A DNA stretch of 38,871 bases. Source: Planctomycetia bacterium. Its GTDB lineage: Bacteria > Planctomycetota > Planctomycetia > Pirellulales > Thermoguttaceae. The stretch is from positions 1-38,871 of the forward strand of contig JAUNBK010000002.1 of assembly GCA_030527105.1 (NCBI GenBank). Reading direction: 5' to 3'. Below, in pieces: positions 1 to 7,611 of the stretch. The notes below the pieces were generated by a model. It was not told the DNA's origin. It was given only the letters and a program-made list of their open reading frames with translations, and ran no database searches. Position numbers and translations under genes: made by a program. How positions within the stretch are numbered: the first letter of the stretch is position 1; every line of letters starts with the position of its first letter.

Positions 1-150
1 GGGAGTATCGCAAAACACCCTCGAAACTCACCGGAAACTTTTGATTTCTCGAAATACCGCACGAAAACCATTCAATTCCCCTTCCCTGAAGGGGTATGCC
101 CGAAGGGCGGGGGGTAGTTGATGTGGTGAATGCGTTCCCGCAGCAAAACA

Positions 151-196
151 CCCCTTTTCGGAGGGTGCCCGAGGACGACCACCCTCCGAAAAGGGG
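151..196. repeat. Perfect 17-bp inverted repeat
   Basis: CCCCTTTTCGGAGGGTG at 151-167 is perfectly repeated inverted at 180-196, with a 12-nt spacer (168-179). In RNA this would be a very stable hairpin. No U-tract follows on either strand, so it is not a classical intrinsic terminator. It sits about 200 bp beyond the stop codon of the minus-strand DUF1559 gene. Confidence 0.75.
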
Positions 197-201
197 AATC
201 G

Positions 202-280
202 GGCAAAATCCCTCGGCTCTTCATCGGGAACCACGCTTCGCTTCGTTCTCGGCTCCGGGGGGCAGTCGCCGAATTTTGCC
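202..280. repeat. Palindromic element C, copy 1
   Basis: The ends GGCAAAAT and ATTTTGCC are inverted repeats, extended inward by CGGC/GCCG. The core at about 213-257 (TTCATC, then GAACCACGCTTCGC, then CGTTCTCGGCTCCGG) matches the core at 13271-13316 with few differences. Both copies lie downstream of minus-strand genes and have the same orientation relative to them. The nature of the element is unknown; it resembles a REP/BIME-type dispersed palindrome. Confidence 0.6.
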
Positions 281-394
281 AACTCCCCGCATTTCCCCGA
301 CGCAGGCGGCTTCCCTGCCCCTCTATCGCAATTTTTTAAGTGTCAGCGCTCCAACATCCCGTCTCTTTCCTAGCGTGCCGCTCCGACGGTGGAC

Positions 395-1207
395 TCAATC
401 TCCCTGATTGTACGTGAAAAGCGAGAAAAACGCATCCGGCTCGATATTCTCACTCACAAAATGGACGGAAGCATCGCCGTAGATATACGTTCCGCCGTTG
501 TGGTGAAAGCTGTAGATTTCGTTGTGATTGTTTTGATTGATAAACTTGGTGCCCGTGGCGCTATGCGTGTAGAAAAACGAATCAACGTCCGCCCACTTCG
601 CACCCGTGATTGTCGAGCCATCCGGGCGCCCCTGCGTGTACCCCGTCGGGCGACCTGCATCCTCGAAAAATAGAAACGTGTTCGAAAGACCATCCCGAAC
701 ATCCGCAGCGCGAACCGGCACCGAGTCCGGGCGAAGCATATTGTACCATAAACTTCGCTTCTTCGTCTCGCCCGATTGAACGAAGATGTTGTACACCGCT
801 GGCTGAATCTTCACATTTGCGGCATAATCCGAAACATACGGTTCCTCCTGAGGCGCGGAGGGACAGCGAAAAACCGGGACTTCATTCTTATACGCTTGCG
901 CATTCACGCCTTTGTTCCAATGCTGCGTAAAATCAAACTGCTGATGAAGCGCAACCTGTTCCAACTCAGGAAGGAGGAACGTCAATATATTGTGTTCCGT
1001 CGGCTTCTTGGTGTGCGACGGAGGGAATTTGCGTTCGCGACACTCGTATTGGTGCATCGCAAGACCGATTTGGCGCATGTGATGAGAACATTGGAGCCGA
1101 CGCGCCGACTCCCGCGCGTGCTGAACCGCCGGAAGCAACAAGCCCACCAACACGCCAATAATCGAAATCACCACAAGAAGCTCCACCAGCGTAAAACCAC
1201 TGCGCAT
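395..1207 (-). CDS. DUF1559 prepilin-like protein
   Basis: Protein of 270 aa that starts [13 protein letters not shown], a type III signal/prepilin cleavage site followed by a hydrophobic helix (about residues 4-26). The DUF1559 domain follows ([14 protein letters not shown], then [11 protein letters not shown]). The C-terminal signature is a degenerate H-X9-DA ([16 protein letters not shown]) instead of H-X9-DG. The ATG at 1207 was chosen over upstream in-frame codons because it begins the pseudopilin motif and has GGAGGA 8 nt upstream. A consensus promoter at 1278-1306 gives a short leader. Family members are thought to be exported, pilin-like surface or pseudopilus proteins of planctomycetes; the individual role is unknown. 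Confidence 0.9.
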   Translation of the reverse strand: MRSGFTLVELLVVISIIGVLVGLLLPAVQHARESARRLQCSHHMRQIGLAMHQYECRERKFPPSHTKKPTEHNILTFLLPELEQVALHQQFDFTQHWNKGVNAQAYKNEVPVFRCPSAPQEEPYVSDYAANVKIQPAVYNIFVQSGETKKRSLWYNMLRPDSVPVRAADVRDGLSNTFLFFEDAGRPTGYTQGRPDGSTITGAKWADVDSFFYTHSATGTKFINQNNHNEIYSFHHNGGTYIYGDASVHFVSENIEPDAFFSLFTYNQGD

Positions 1208-1277
1208 TTTCCGTCCTCCGAAGGTTGGGGTTGATTTTTTCGCCTTTGTCTTTCGAGTTTCAACTTTCAATACGACG

Positions 1278-1306
1278 ATTATAGCGCAATTATGTCCAAG
1301 TGTCAA
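1278..1306 (-). promoter_or_regulatory. Consensus sigma-70 promoter of DUF1559 gene
   Basis: Read on the minus strand, TTGACA (1306-1301), a 17-nt spacer and TATAAT (1283-1278) match the consensus in all 12 positions. The predicted transcription start near 1271 leaves a leader of about 64 nt before the ATG at 1207. Confidence 0.8.
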
Positions 1307-1341
1307 GTGGCTTCATTATCATTTCGCACAAAAAGATACAA

Positions 1342-2265
1342 TTAGGCGAAAAATCGACACGTCGTGAATTGATAAAGGTTTTTGAACGCCGCCTCCATCC
1401 CCTGCGCAACGGCGGACTCGATCGTTTCGTCTCGAGCAAGCGCAAGAGCAAGCCCACCCGTGAGCGCGTCGCCGCAGCCAATCGGGCAAAGAGGAATCGT
1501 TCGCCCCTCTTGAGACACCTGCGGAACCGCCTCGCGCGGGACGAATCGTCGCGTCTCCTCGCTCGACACGACCAAAAGCGTGCCCGGTCCGTCCGAAACG
1601 ATCACCCACCGCGCGCCGAGAACGTTCAATTGCCGAGCCGCCTCAATAAGCCGCGCCTCGTCGTGAAGCGCAAATCCCACCGTCGCCTCCAGTTCCTTAC
1701 GATTCGGCTTCACGACGAGAGGTCGAAATTTAAGGCACTCCAACAACCCCTCGCCCCGAAAGTCCAAAACCATTTGCGCGCCCGATCGGCTCGCCAACTC
1801 GCACATCTCGGCATATTTTTTCGAGGGCACACCCTGCGGGAGACTCCCGGAAATGACAACAACGCCACCCGAGGCGAATTCCTCCGCGCAGAGGGCGTCC
1901 CATTTTTCCCACTCCGAATCGCTCAGCGGGACGGCTTCCTCGACAAGCTCCGTCACGCATCCAGATTCGTGATCGACAAGCGTGGTGCAGACTCTCGTTT
2001 CCGCGCGCGTCTCCAAATCGCGAAAAGGGAGCCTGATTTTTTCAAGGTCTCGTCTCAAATTCTCGCCATTAGCGCCACCGAGGGGGAGTATGGCACGCAC
2101 GTCGCCCCCCAAAGAATAAACGGCAAGAGCAACGTTGACACTTTTCCCCGCCGCGAAAGATTGCGAGGAATGCGCGCGATTCACCCTGCCCAGCTCGAGA
2201 CGCGAGAACTCTAAAAGACGCTGCCACGCTGGCGTCAGTCCTGCCGCAACCACTTTTTTTGCCAT
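1342..2265 (-). CDS. PfkB-family sugar kinase (1-phosphofructokinase-like)
   Basis: Protein of 307 aa in the hexose-kinase branch of the PfkB/ribokinase family (1-phosphofructokinase, tagatose-6-phosphate kinase). Visible features are the N-terminal GLTPAWQ (family TLNPA), SGSLPQG near the middle, the VVKPNRKELE segment, and the C-terminal signature GCGDALTGG (263-271), whose Asp266 would be the catalytic base. It probably phosphorylates a sugar or sugar phosphate with ATP in the cytoplasm; the substrate cannot be read from the sequence. The ATG has GAGGAGA 7 nt upstream and lies only 12 bp after miaA, so it is the last gene of the vWA-vWA-miaA-kinase operon. Confidence 0.85.
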   Translation of the reverse strand: MAKKVVAAGLTPAWQRLLEFSRLELGRVNRAHSSQSFAAGKSVNVALAVYSLGGDVRAILPLGGANGENLRRDLEKIRLPFRDLETRAETRVCTTLVDHESGCVTELVEEAVPLSDSEWEKWDALCAEEFASGGVVVISGSLPQGVPSKKYAEMCELASRSGAQMVLDFRGEGLLECLKFRPLVVKPNRKELEATVGFALHDEARLIEAARQLNVLGARWVIVSDGPGTLLVVSSEETRRFVPREAVPQVSQEGRTIPLCPIGCGDALTGGLALALARDETIESAVAQGMEAAFKNLYQFTTCRFFA

Positions 2266-2277
2266 GATTTTTTCTCC

Positions 2278-3183
2278 TCAAAATTGAAAATCTCTTTGAA
2301 AAAGCGCGCGAAACCACGTGATTTGCCGCTTCGCGAGTTGCCGCGTGTGCGCCTTGATTTCCTCCTTCAATTCCTCGAAAGAGGGCGTCTCCCCTGCCTC
2401 TTCTCGCGCGAGATAAGCGAGCGTCTCGCGATATCCAACCGCTTGTCGAGCCGTTGCGCTCAGGTCGGGGTACGTCTTGAGAAGCTGGCGCGTTTCGTCC
2501 AAAAGTCCTTTCTCAAACATTTGATCGACGCGAAAATTGATTCTTTCATGGAGCGTCGCGCGCGGAATATCCACAACCTTTATGCGTCGAGACGTCTCGT
2601 CGGGAATCCTTTTTTCGAATTGTGTTTGAAATTCGCCAATTGTTTTCCCCGTGAGAGAGAACACTTCGAGCGCACGAATCAATCTTTTCGTGTCGTTCGG
2701 ATGCAGTCGCGCTGCCGAATCGGGATCGACTTTTTTTAGTTTGTCGTGCAGAAACGAATTATTCCCCTTCTCCGCTTCGATTTGCGCCAACGCCTTCATT
2801 TCTTCACGAAACGACGCATCCGCAGGAGGGGATTCAAAAAGTCCAAAAATCAGAGATTTCAAATAGAGCGGCGTCCCTCCGACAAAAAGGGGCGCTTTCC
2901 CTCGCTCCAGTATCTCACGCACCGATTCCTCCGCATGGCGCATATAATCCGCGACGCTAAAATCCCGCGACGGCTCCACAATGTCGAGCAGATGATGACG
3001 CACCTGCGCCTGTTCCTCTCGCGTTGGTTTCGCGCTGCCGATATCCATGCCGCAAAAAATCGCAACGGAGTCCATCGACAAAATCTCTGCGTTCAAAGAT
3101 TCCGCCAACTCAAGCGCGAAACTCGTTTTTCCGCACGCCGTCGGACCCGTCAAAAAATAGCATTTTTCGGAAAATATGGTCAT
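2278..3183 (-). CDS. miaA: tRNA dimethylallyltransferase MiaA
   Basis: Transfers the dimethylallyl group to A37 of tRNAs that read UNN codons. The 301-aa length fits the family (about 300-320). Visible motifs are the P-loop GPTACGKT, SMDSVAIFCGMDIGSAKPT (family DS-QVY-GMDIGTAKP), HHLLDIVEPS, GGTPLYLKSLIFGL, AVGYRE, and the C-terminal TRQLAKRQITWFR. Asp and Thr residues used for catalysis and prenyl binding are present. ATG 3183 gives the usual short lead into the P-loop; ATG 3210 is an alternative that would overlap the upstream stop. Neither has a good Shine-Dalgarno, so translational coupling to the upstream vWA gene (stop at 3200-3202) is likely. Confidence 0.95.
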   Translation of the reverse strand: MTIFSEKCYFLTGPTACGKTSFALELAESLNAEILSMDSVAIFCGMDIGSAKPTREEQAQVRHHLLDIVEPSRDFSVADYMRHAEESVREILERGKAPLFVGGTPLYLKSLIFGLFESPPADASFREEMKALAQIEAEKGNNSFLHDKLKKVDPDSAARLHPNDTKRLIRALEVFSLTGKTIGEFQTQFEKRIPDETSRRIKVVDIPRATLHERINFRVDQMFEKGLLDETRQLLKTYPDLSATARQAVGYRETLAYLAREEAGETPSFEELKEEIKAHTRQLAKRQITWFRALFQRDFQF

Positions 3184-3199
3184 AAATTTGAATTTGGTG

Positions 3200-5251
3200 T
3201 CAAAAGGCATTTCGGCGCATGGTCGCCCACAAAAACGCGCCAAGAGAAACGATAACGAGGAGAAGAATCGACTGCGCCACGAGCGGCACACTTCGCCCAG
3301 TCGGGAGAATTTCCACAGGTTTATTTTGGCTCAAAATTCGAAGTTCCTCCACGAGTTGCTCCATTTCGTTCGTCTCAAAAAGTGTCGTTCCAGCAATCGA
3401 CGCGGTTTCATTTAGCTTTGCGCGATTGGCGTTCGTTTGAGAAAACTCTTTCTCCGAAGCGACAACTCGCGGATCAATCTCTGATTCTCCGACTTGCGGA
3501 ACGCTGGCGGAGTCCTCATCTCCGTGCGATTTTTCTCGACTCGCCAAGGTGTGAAAATAATGGAGGATTTGCGTCCAATAAACTCGATAAGCGTTCCCTC
3601 CCTCCAAATCGCGAAACCTCCACGAAGAATCGAAGGCGCAAAATAAAAAGGCACCATTCTCGAAATTTTTCAACAGAAGCGCTGGAGTTGCCTCGTGATT
3701 CCTCTCGAAATTCGCGAATATTTGAAAATCGTTTGCAGCACTATCAATTTTTAGCCACGAGTACACAAGCGGAAACGCTTCTCTCCCGAGTGGCGGAATC
3801 GCTTTGCCAAGCGCTGAGGGGAGGAATTTCGCTGGCGCATCGGTCTGATTCTCCACCCACGTTGCCTCACCTCGATTGAAGGGGAGCAAACCTCCCAAGC
3901 CCATTTCGCTCCACGCCTCCCTTTGAAAACGAAAACCTGCGACAAAAATCAATAGTTTCCGCCCGTCCGACACCGGTTTTGATTCTTCGTGCGGTTCGAC
4001 CCTGGAAAAATACGTGTGTCGAACGAAATCATTGAGCGCGCGTTCTCCTTCCGCCCCGAGCAACTTGGGCGAAACGTCGCACAAAAGAATCGCGTCGTAT
4101 TCTCGAAGCTCCTCGGCAGAGGGGAACGATTGGAGGGTGTTCTCCCCTTGAAACGAAGTGAGACTCGAATCAACCAGCGTACGCAATTCCACGGACGGCT
4201 CGCGTCGGAAAAGATTGCGCAAATATCGAAATTCCCACGTCGGTTTTTCGCTTGCGAGCAAGAGACGCAATTTTCGTGACACGATTTGAATCGAAAAAGA
4301 ACGCTGTTTTTTCAGGAGCAAACCCGCGCCGGCCATTTTTGTCGCATCTTTTTGCACGGCATTTGATGTTGAATCTTGCGAGACGGCACGCGCTTCGACG
4401 TCGAAAGAGACAAATCCACTGTCTCTGGGCGTGAACGAAAGCGTTGCGCGTCGCGTTTCGTTCTCCTTTCCGGAAAAAGTGGCGTGCGTCGTCGCAAGTG
4501 GCGTGAGTGAGTCTGATTTTTTGAGCGAAATCTCGACATCTCCTGAATAACGTTTCGACGAAACGAGAATTTCAACTCGCAATTCCTCTTCGGGAAAAAC
4601 CGTTTCTGGATGGGAGAGAATCGCGAGATTCAACTCCGACCAGGGGGAATCGGCACCCGTCGCGACGGGGAAAAAGACGACGTCGCGCCGAAGGAGCGAG
4701 CCGACGCCCGTTTCGAGCGGCACGTCGCCCGTCTCGATGCCGTCGGAAATCAAGACGACGCCGAATGGGGCGGTCGGATCGTCGCGCAGTCGCATGAGCG
4801 CATCGCCCAAGGGAGACTCGAGTTTCTCTTGTGGGACAATTTCGGACAAAAATCGCGTTTCTGCCTGAAGAATCGTCGTTGGATATTCTTGCGAGTCACC
4901 GGTTGAATTGAGGAGTTTCGAGGCGAGTGCCGCCGCCTTTTGCGCCTCAGCCAGCGCGCTTTGCTCGACATTTTCCCCGGACGCAGGCAAATTCATGCTC
5001 GGGGAGTCGTCGACGAGAAAAAGCACGGAGCGCATGGGGACGAAATACTCCGTCCACCGAGGCTCCAACATTGCGATCGCAACGAAAAAGAGGATCGCGA
5101 GGCGCACCCCCAACAAAGTGCGCGCATTTTCGAAACGGCGGGCTTTTTCGTTGCGAAAAAACCAAACAATCGCGGTGCAAAAAACGACAAACAAGATAAT
5201 CGTTACAAAATAGTCGATAAGCGGACTGGTTTCGAAACACCAAATCTTCAT
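3200..5251 (-). CDS. vWA-like membrane protein
   Basis: Protein of 683 aa with two N-terminal membrane helices (about 13-32 and 48-62), a von Willebrand A-like segment with an intact MIDAS start DDSPS (81-85), a long beta-rich region, a glutamine-amidotransferase-like stretch (YDAILLCDVSPKLLG onward) and a C-terminal helix (about 656-676). This is the architecture of planctomycete proteins encoded beside BatA/MoxR genes. Its ATG overlaps the upstream BatA-like stop as ATGA (4 bp), which indicates translational coupling and joint function, probably in a membrane complex. The MoxR ATPase and DUF58 partners usual in such clusters are not in this window. Function unknown. Confidence 0.85.
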   Translation of the reverse strand: MKIWCFETSPLIDYFVTIILFVVFCTAIVWFFRNEKARRFENARTLLGVRLAILFFVAIAMLEPRWTEYFVPMRSVLFLVDDSPSMNLPASGENVEQSALAEAQKAAALASKLLNSTGDSQEYPTTILQAETRFLSEIVPQEKLESPLGDALMRLRDDPTAPFGVVLISDGIETGDVPLETGVGSLLRRDVVFFPVATGADSPWSELNLAILSHPETVFPEEELRVEILVSSKRYSGDVEISLKKSDSLTPLATTHATFSGKENETRRATLSFTPRDSGFVSFDVEARAVSQDSTSNAVQKDATKMAGAGLLLKKQRSFSIQIVSRKLRLLLASEKPTWEFRYLRNLFRREPSVELRTLVDSSLTSFQGENTLQSFPSAEELREYDAILLCDVSPKLLGAEGERALNDFVRHTYFSRVEPHEESKPVSDGRKLLIFVAGFRFQREAWSEMGLGGLLPFNRGEATWVENQTDAPAKFLPSALGKAIPPLGREAFPLVYSWLKIDSAANDFQIFANFERNHEATPALLLKNFENGAFLFCAFDSSWRFRDLEGGNAYRVYWTQILHYFHTLASREKSHGDEDSASVPQVGESEIDPRVVASEKEFSQTNANRAKLNETASIAGTTLFETNEMEQLVEELRILSQNKPVEILPTGRSVPLVAQSILLLVIVSLGAFLWATMRRNAF

Positions 5252-7170
5252 TTTTCCCTCGCGCGTTTTGAGGAAATGCCCGTCTCAATCGTCAAAAGGA
5301 GAAGCGAAACGAGCAAAATGATTTTCGCGAAGCCGGATCCGTGGGGAGAGTGCGTCTCTTTGTGATAATCGTACCGAACCAACGTTGTTTTTTCGCTAAT
5401 TTTATGCTGATTCATCATCTCGCCAAACGAAGTTTCATCGAACGAGCAGACGTTGAGATTCTCGCACTCGTCGCGTCGTGGCGTGCCCTCCGTCGGCTGT
5501 GGGGTTTCTTTTTTGCACGCATTCAAAATCAAACGATCCATCAAAGGGACAAAAGCGTGCGTGAGTGGCAAAGCTCCGCTCTCCAATCCCGGCGAAAACG
5601 CACACATATATATTTTCCCATCACGATTTTCTATTTTTTCTCCTTTTTTTGCGTCCCTTTTTTCGAGCACCAACGACCAGCCGAACGACGACGAGATGAG
5701 CGCGGCAGACTCGTTTTCCCTCGCTTCGAGTCGCCAGGCTTGTTGGATGGGGACGCTCTCAAGTGGCGCAAATCGTGCTGCGGGCGTCCCTAAAAGCGGC
5801 GCGGCGTGGTCGTCTATTTTGGGAAAGCACGACGTCTCCCCCTCCTGCCTCCAAAACTCCGCAAGTCGAGCGGGCAAGAATTCCGCAGCATTGTATCGTG
5901 CCGCCTCAATACGCGCGTCGCCCACGAAAAAGACGCACCCGCCCCCCTTTTTAACGTACGCTTCGAGCGCGACAAACTCTGCCGGCGTTATTTGCGGAAT
6001 ATCGCACAAAATAATCGCATCGTATGAATCCAAATCCAATTTATCGAACTGCGGGTCGCGAGCGACTTCGATCGAGACGGAATGGCTCAATTTTCGCGGA
6101 TTCTCCTCCGACAAAAGTTGGGAATAAATCGCCCTCAGCGCCTCCTCGACGTATTCGGGCCCCGAGCGTGGAGGCGGGGGAGTCTCTTCCGAAACCGTCC
6201 CCGCGACGAGAAAACGCGCTTGCTGCACGACGCGAAAAGTCGCTTCCCACGTGTCGTCCAGCGCGAAATCGTCCTCGACGTTCGCCAATCGTACGGACAA
6301 AACGTACTCCCCCGCCTCCCCAAACTCGCAAGGAAAATCGACCCGAGTGGTGGAATTTTGCGGGAGCGTGAGCCAATCCCGCACGCGAAAAACGGCGCTC
6401 ATCTCTCCTTTTGGACACAAACTCACCTCAACCTCGACGTTCTCAAGCGCGCGAGAAAATTGGTTCGAAAAATCAACCCACACGCTCCCTTTTTGGTTCG
6501 CGAGAAGTGGGGAGCGTTCGAATCCCGCACCTAAAATTCCAACATTGTCGCACAAACCAAACGTCGAGACAAGCTCAAAACGCAGCGCCGGATGTTTCGA
6601 CGCCAGAGTTTGAATCTCGCGACACAGCGTCTGCGGGGCGAAATTCATGTCCGAAACGAAGACGAGCCGATCGTAATTTTGACTCTCGAGCGCGGCGGCG
6701 AGATTGGGAGCGCTCAACGATTCTGCCGAAAGTTTGGTGTCCTCCGCGCGTGCGTGGCGCAAGATATAGTGCTCTGCCGCCTGCCGTCTGGTTTTTGGGC
6801 GAGAATTTTGAGGGTCGTTCAGCCCCACGTCCCGGGTCGGGAGCGACGCCTCCATCGAGGCGGAGGCGTCGAGAAGAAAGAGGGTGCGCGTTGAATTCCG
6901 CTCGAAAAGTTGGGACCCGCCGCCCGAGTGAAAAACGGGCACCGCCAGCGCCGCGACGATAGTTGCGACGAAAAGCGTTTGAAGCGCGACAAGCCCGCAC
7001 TCTCGCACTCGGGAACGAAAGCGCGTTTTTCGGAACGCGTCGCGCAAAAATTGCATCGCCGCCCAGGGAATTTGCGCAGGAGGTCGGCGCAAAAGCCAAT
7101 AAATTGCCACCGGGACGAGGCATAGCCACCCCCACCAAAGCAATTCTGGATGACGAAAATACAACGACAC
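5248..7170 (-). CDS. BatA-like vWA membrane protein
   Basis: Protein of 640 aa with the N-terminal aerotolerance-regulator (BatA) helix YFRHPELLWWGWLCLVPVAI, a second helix at about 60-80, a vWA domain with MIDAS DASAS (101-105), a GATase-like stretch in the second half (YDAIILCDIPQITPAEF) and a C-terminal helix (about 617-634). The GTG at 7170 is chosen: GGAG lies 5 nt upstream and it begins the protein exactly at the BatA motif. The alternative ATG at 7269 lies inside the -10 box of the promoter at 7268-7295 and could not be in the transcript. First gene of the vWA-vWA-miaA-kinase operon; exact role unknown. Confidence 0.85.
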   Translation of the reverse strand: MSLYFRHPELLWWGWLCLVPVAIYWLLRRPPAQIPWAAMQFLRDAFRKTRFRSRVRECGLVALQTLFVATIVAALAVPVFHSGGGSQLFERNSTRTLFLLDASASMEASLPTRDVGLNDPQNSRPKTRRQAAEHYILRHARAEDTKLSAESLSAPNLAAALESQNYDRLVFVSDMNFAPQTLCREIQTLASKHPALRFELVSTFGLCDNVGILGAGFERSPLLANQKGSVWVDFSNQFSRALENVEVEVSLCPKGEMSAVFRVRDWLTLPQNSTTRVDFPCEFGEAGEYVLSVRLANVEDDFALDDTWEATFRVVQQARFLVAGTVSEETPPPPRSGPEYVEEALRAIYSQLLSEENPRKLSHSVSIEVARDPQFDKLDLDSYDAIILCDIPQITPAEFVALEAYVKKGGGCVFFVGDARIEAARYNAAEFLPARLAEFWRQEGETSCFPKIDDHAAPLLGTPAARFAPLESVPIQQAWRLEARENESAALISSSFGWSLVLEKRDAKKGEKIENRDGKIYMCAFSPGLESGALPLTHAFVPLMDRLILNACKKETPQPTEGTPRRDECENLNVCSFDETSFGEMMNQHKISEKTTLVRYDYHKETHSPHGSGFAKIILLVSLLLLTIETGISSKRAREK

Positions 7171-7267
7171 CTTCTCTCCAATCCCTCCAGCGTGCACCCC
7201 ATAAGGAGAACCAAAATTCCCAATCCAAAGCTCGAAAGTTGAGCGAAAACGACCAAACGACAACTTC

Positions 7268-7295
7268 ATTATAACACAAAAACGCGTTGATGCAA
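7268..7295 (-). promoter_or_regulatory. Promoter of vWA-miaA operon
   Basis: Minus-strand TTGCAT (7295-7290), 16-nt spacer, TATAAT (7273-7268). The transcript would begin near 7261, leaving about 90 nt of leader before the GTG start at 7170. The position excludes the in-frame ATG at 7269 as a start. Confidence 0.65.
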
Positions 7296-7346
7296 GCGCG
7301 CTTGCGGATTTTTTTCTGAGTCTGGGCGTTTTTTCCCACCCAGGGG

Positions 7347-7375
7347 TTGCTACGGCGCGCTTCTTCGTGTATAAT
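7347..7375 (+). promoter_or_regulatory. Promoter of large DUF1559 gene
   Basis: TTGCTA (7347-7352), 17-nt spacer, TATAAT (7370-7375). The only plus-strand gene downstream starts at 7612, so the leader would be about 230 nt and would contain a complete copy of the 106-bp repeat (7478-7583). Confidence 0.6.
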
Positions 7376-7477
7376 GGGGACAATTGAGCGCCAATGTCGT
7401 CCGAAATTCCTCGAAATTACAACGACGTCTGGCTGCCAATGTCGTTTTCCACCTCGCTTCTCCAGGTGGTGGGAATT

Positions 7478-7583
7478 TATGATACTTCTCGTTGAAATTT
7501 CCGGTGCCGTCCGCCGTTGGAGCTACGCACCACGGCTCGCGAAGCGTCGCGTAAAACGGGAATTTTAAAGGAGAACGAGTATA
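7478..7583 (+). repeat. 106-bp TIR repeat, type A
   Basis: Begins TATGATACTTCTCGTTG and ends GGAGAACGAGTATA. The two ends are imperfect inverted repeats (about 20 of 27 positions match in type A copies). The core holds the small hairpin GCCGT...ACGGC. It lies between the promoter at 7347-7375 and the gene at 7612. Its right end supplies AAAGGAG, followed after 9 nt by a four-codon reading frame (ATG at 7587, stop TAA at 7599-7601). Confidence 0.9.
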
Positions 7584-7611
7584 AAAATGTCTCTAAATTA
7601 AGGAAAATCCT

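Larger units (their letters stand above)
1..394. other. Gene-free palindromic region
   Basis: No convincing gene is present; the open frames here are short and conflict with each other. The stretch holds a series of inverted repeats: 78-94 (7-bp arms, 3-nt loop), 98-108 (GCCC gaa GGGC), the 17-bp perfect pair at 151-167/180-196, and a longer imperfect hairpin at 202-280. It lies downstream of the minus-strand DUF1559 gene, so some of these structures could be in its 3' end. The left side is cut by the window edge. Confidence 0.5.

Noticed and set aside
7171..7269. ATG at 7269 as start of the BatA-like protein
   Set aside because: The codon overlaps the -10 box of the operon promoter. The GTG at 7170 has a ribosome site and begins at the conserved BatA motif.
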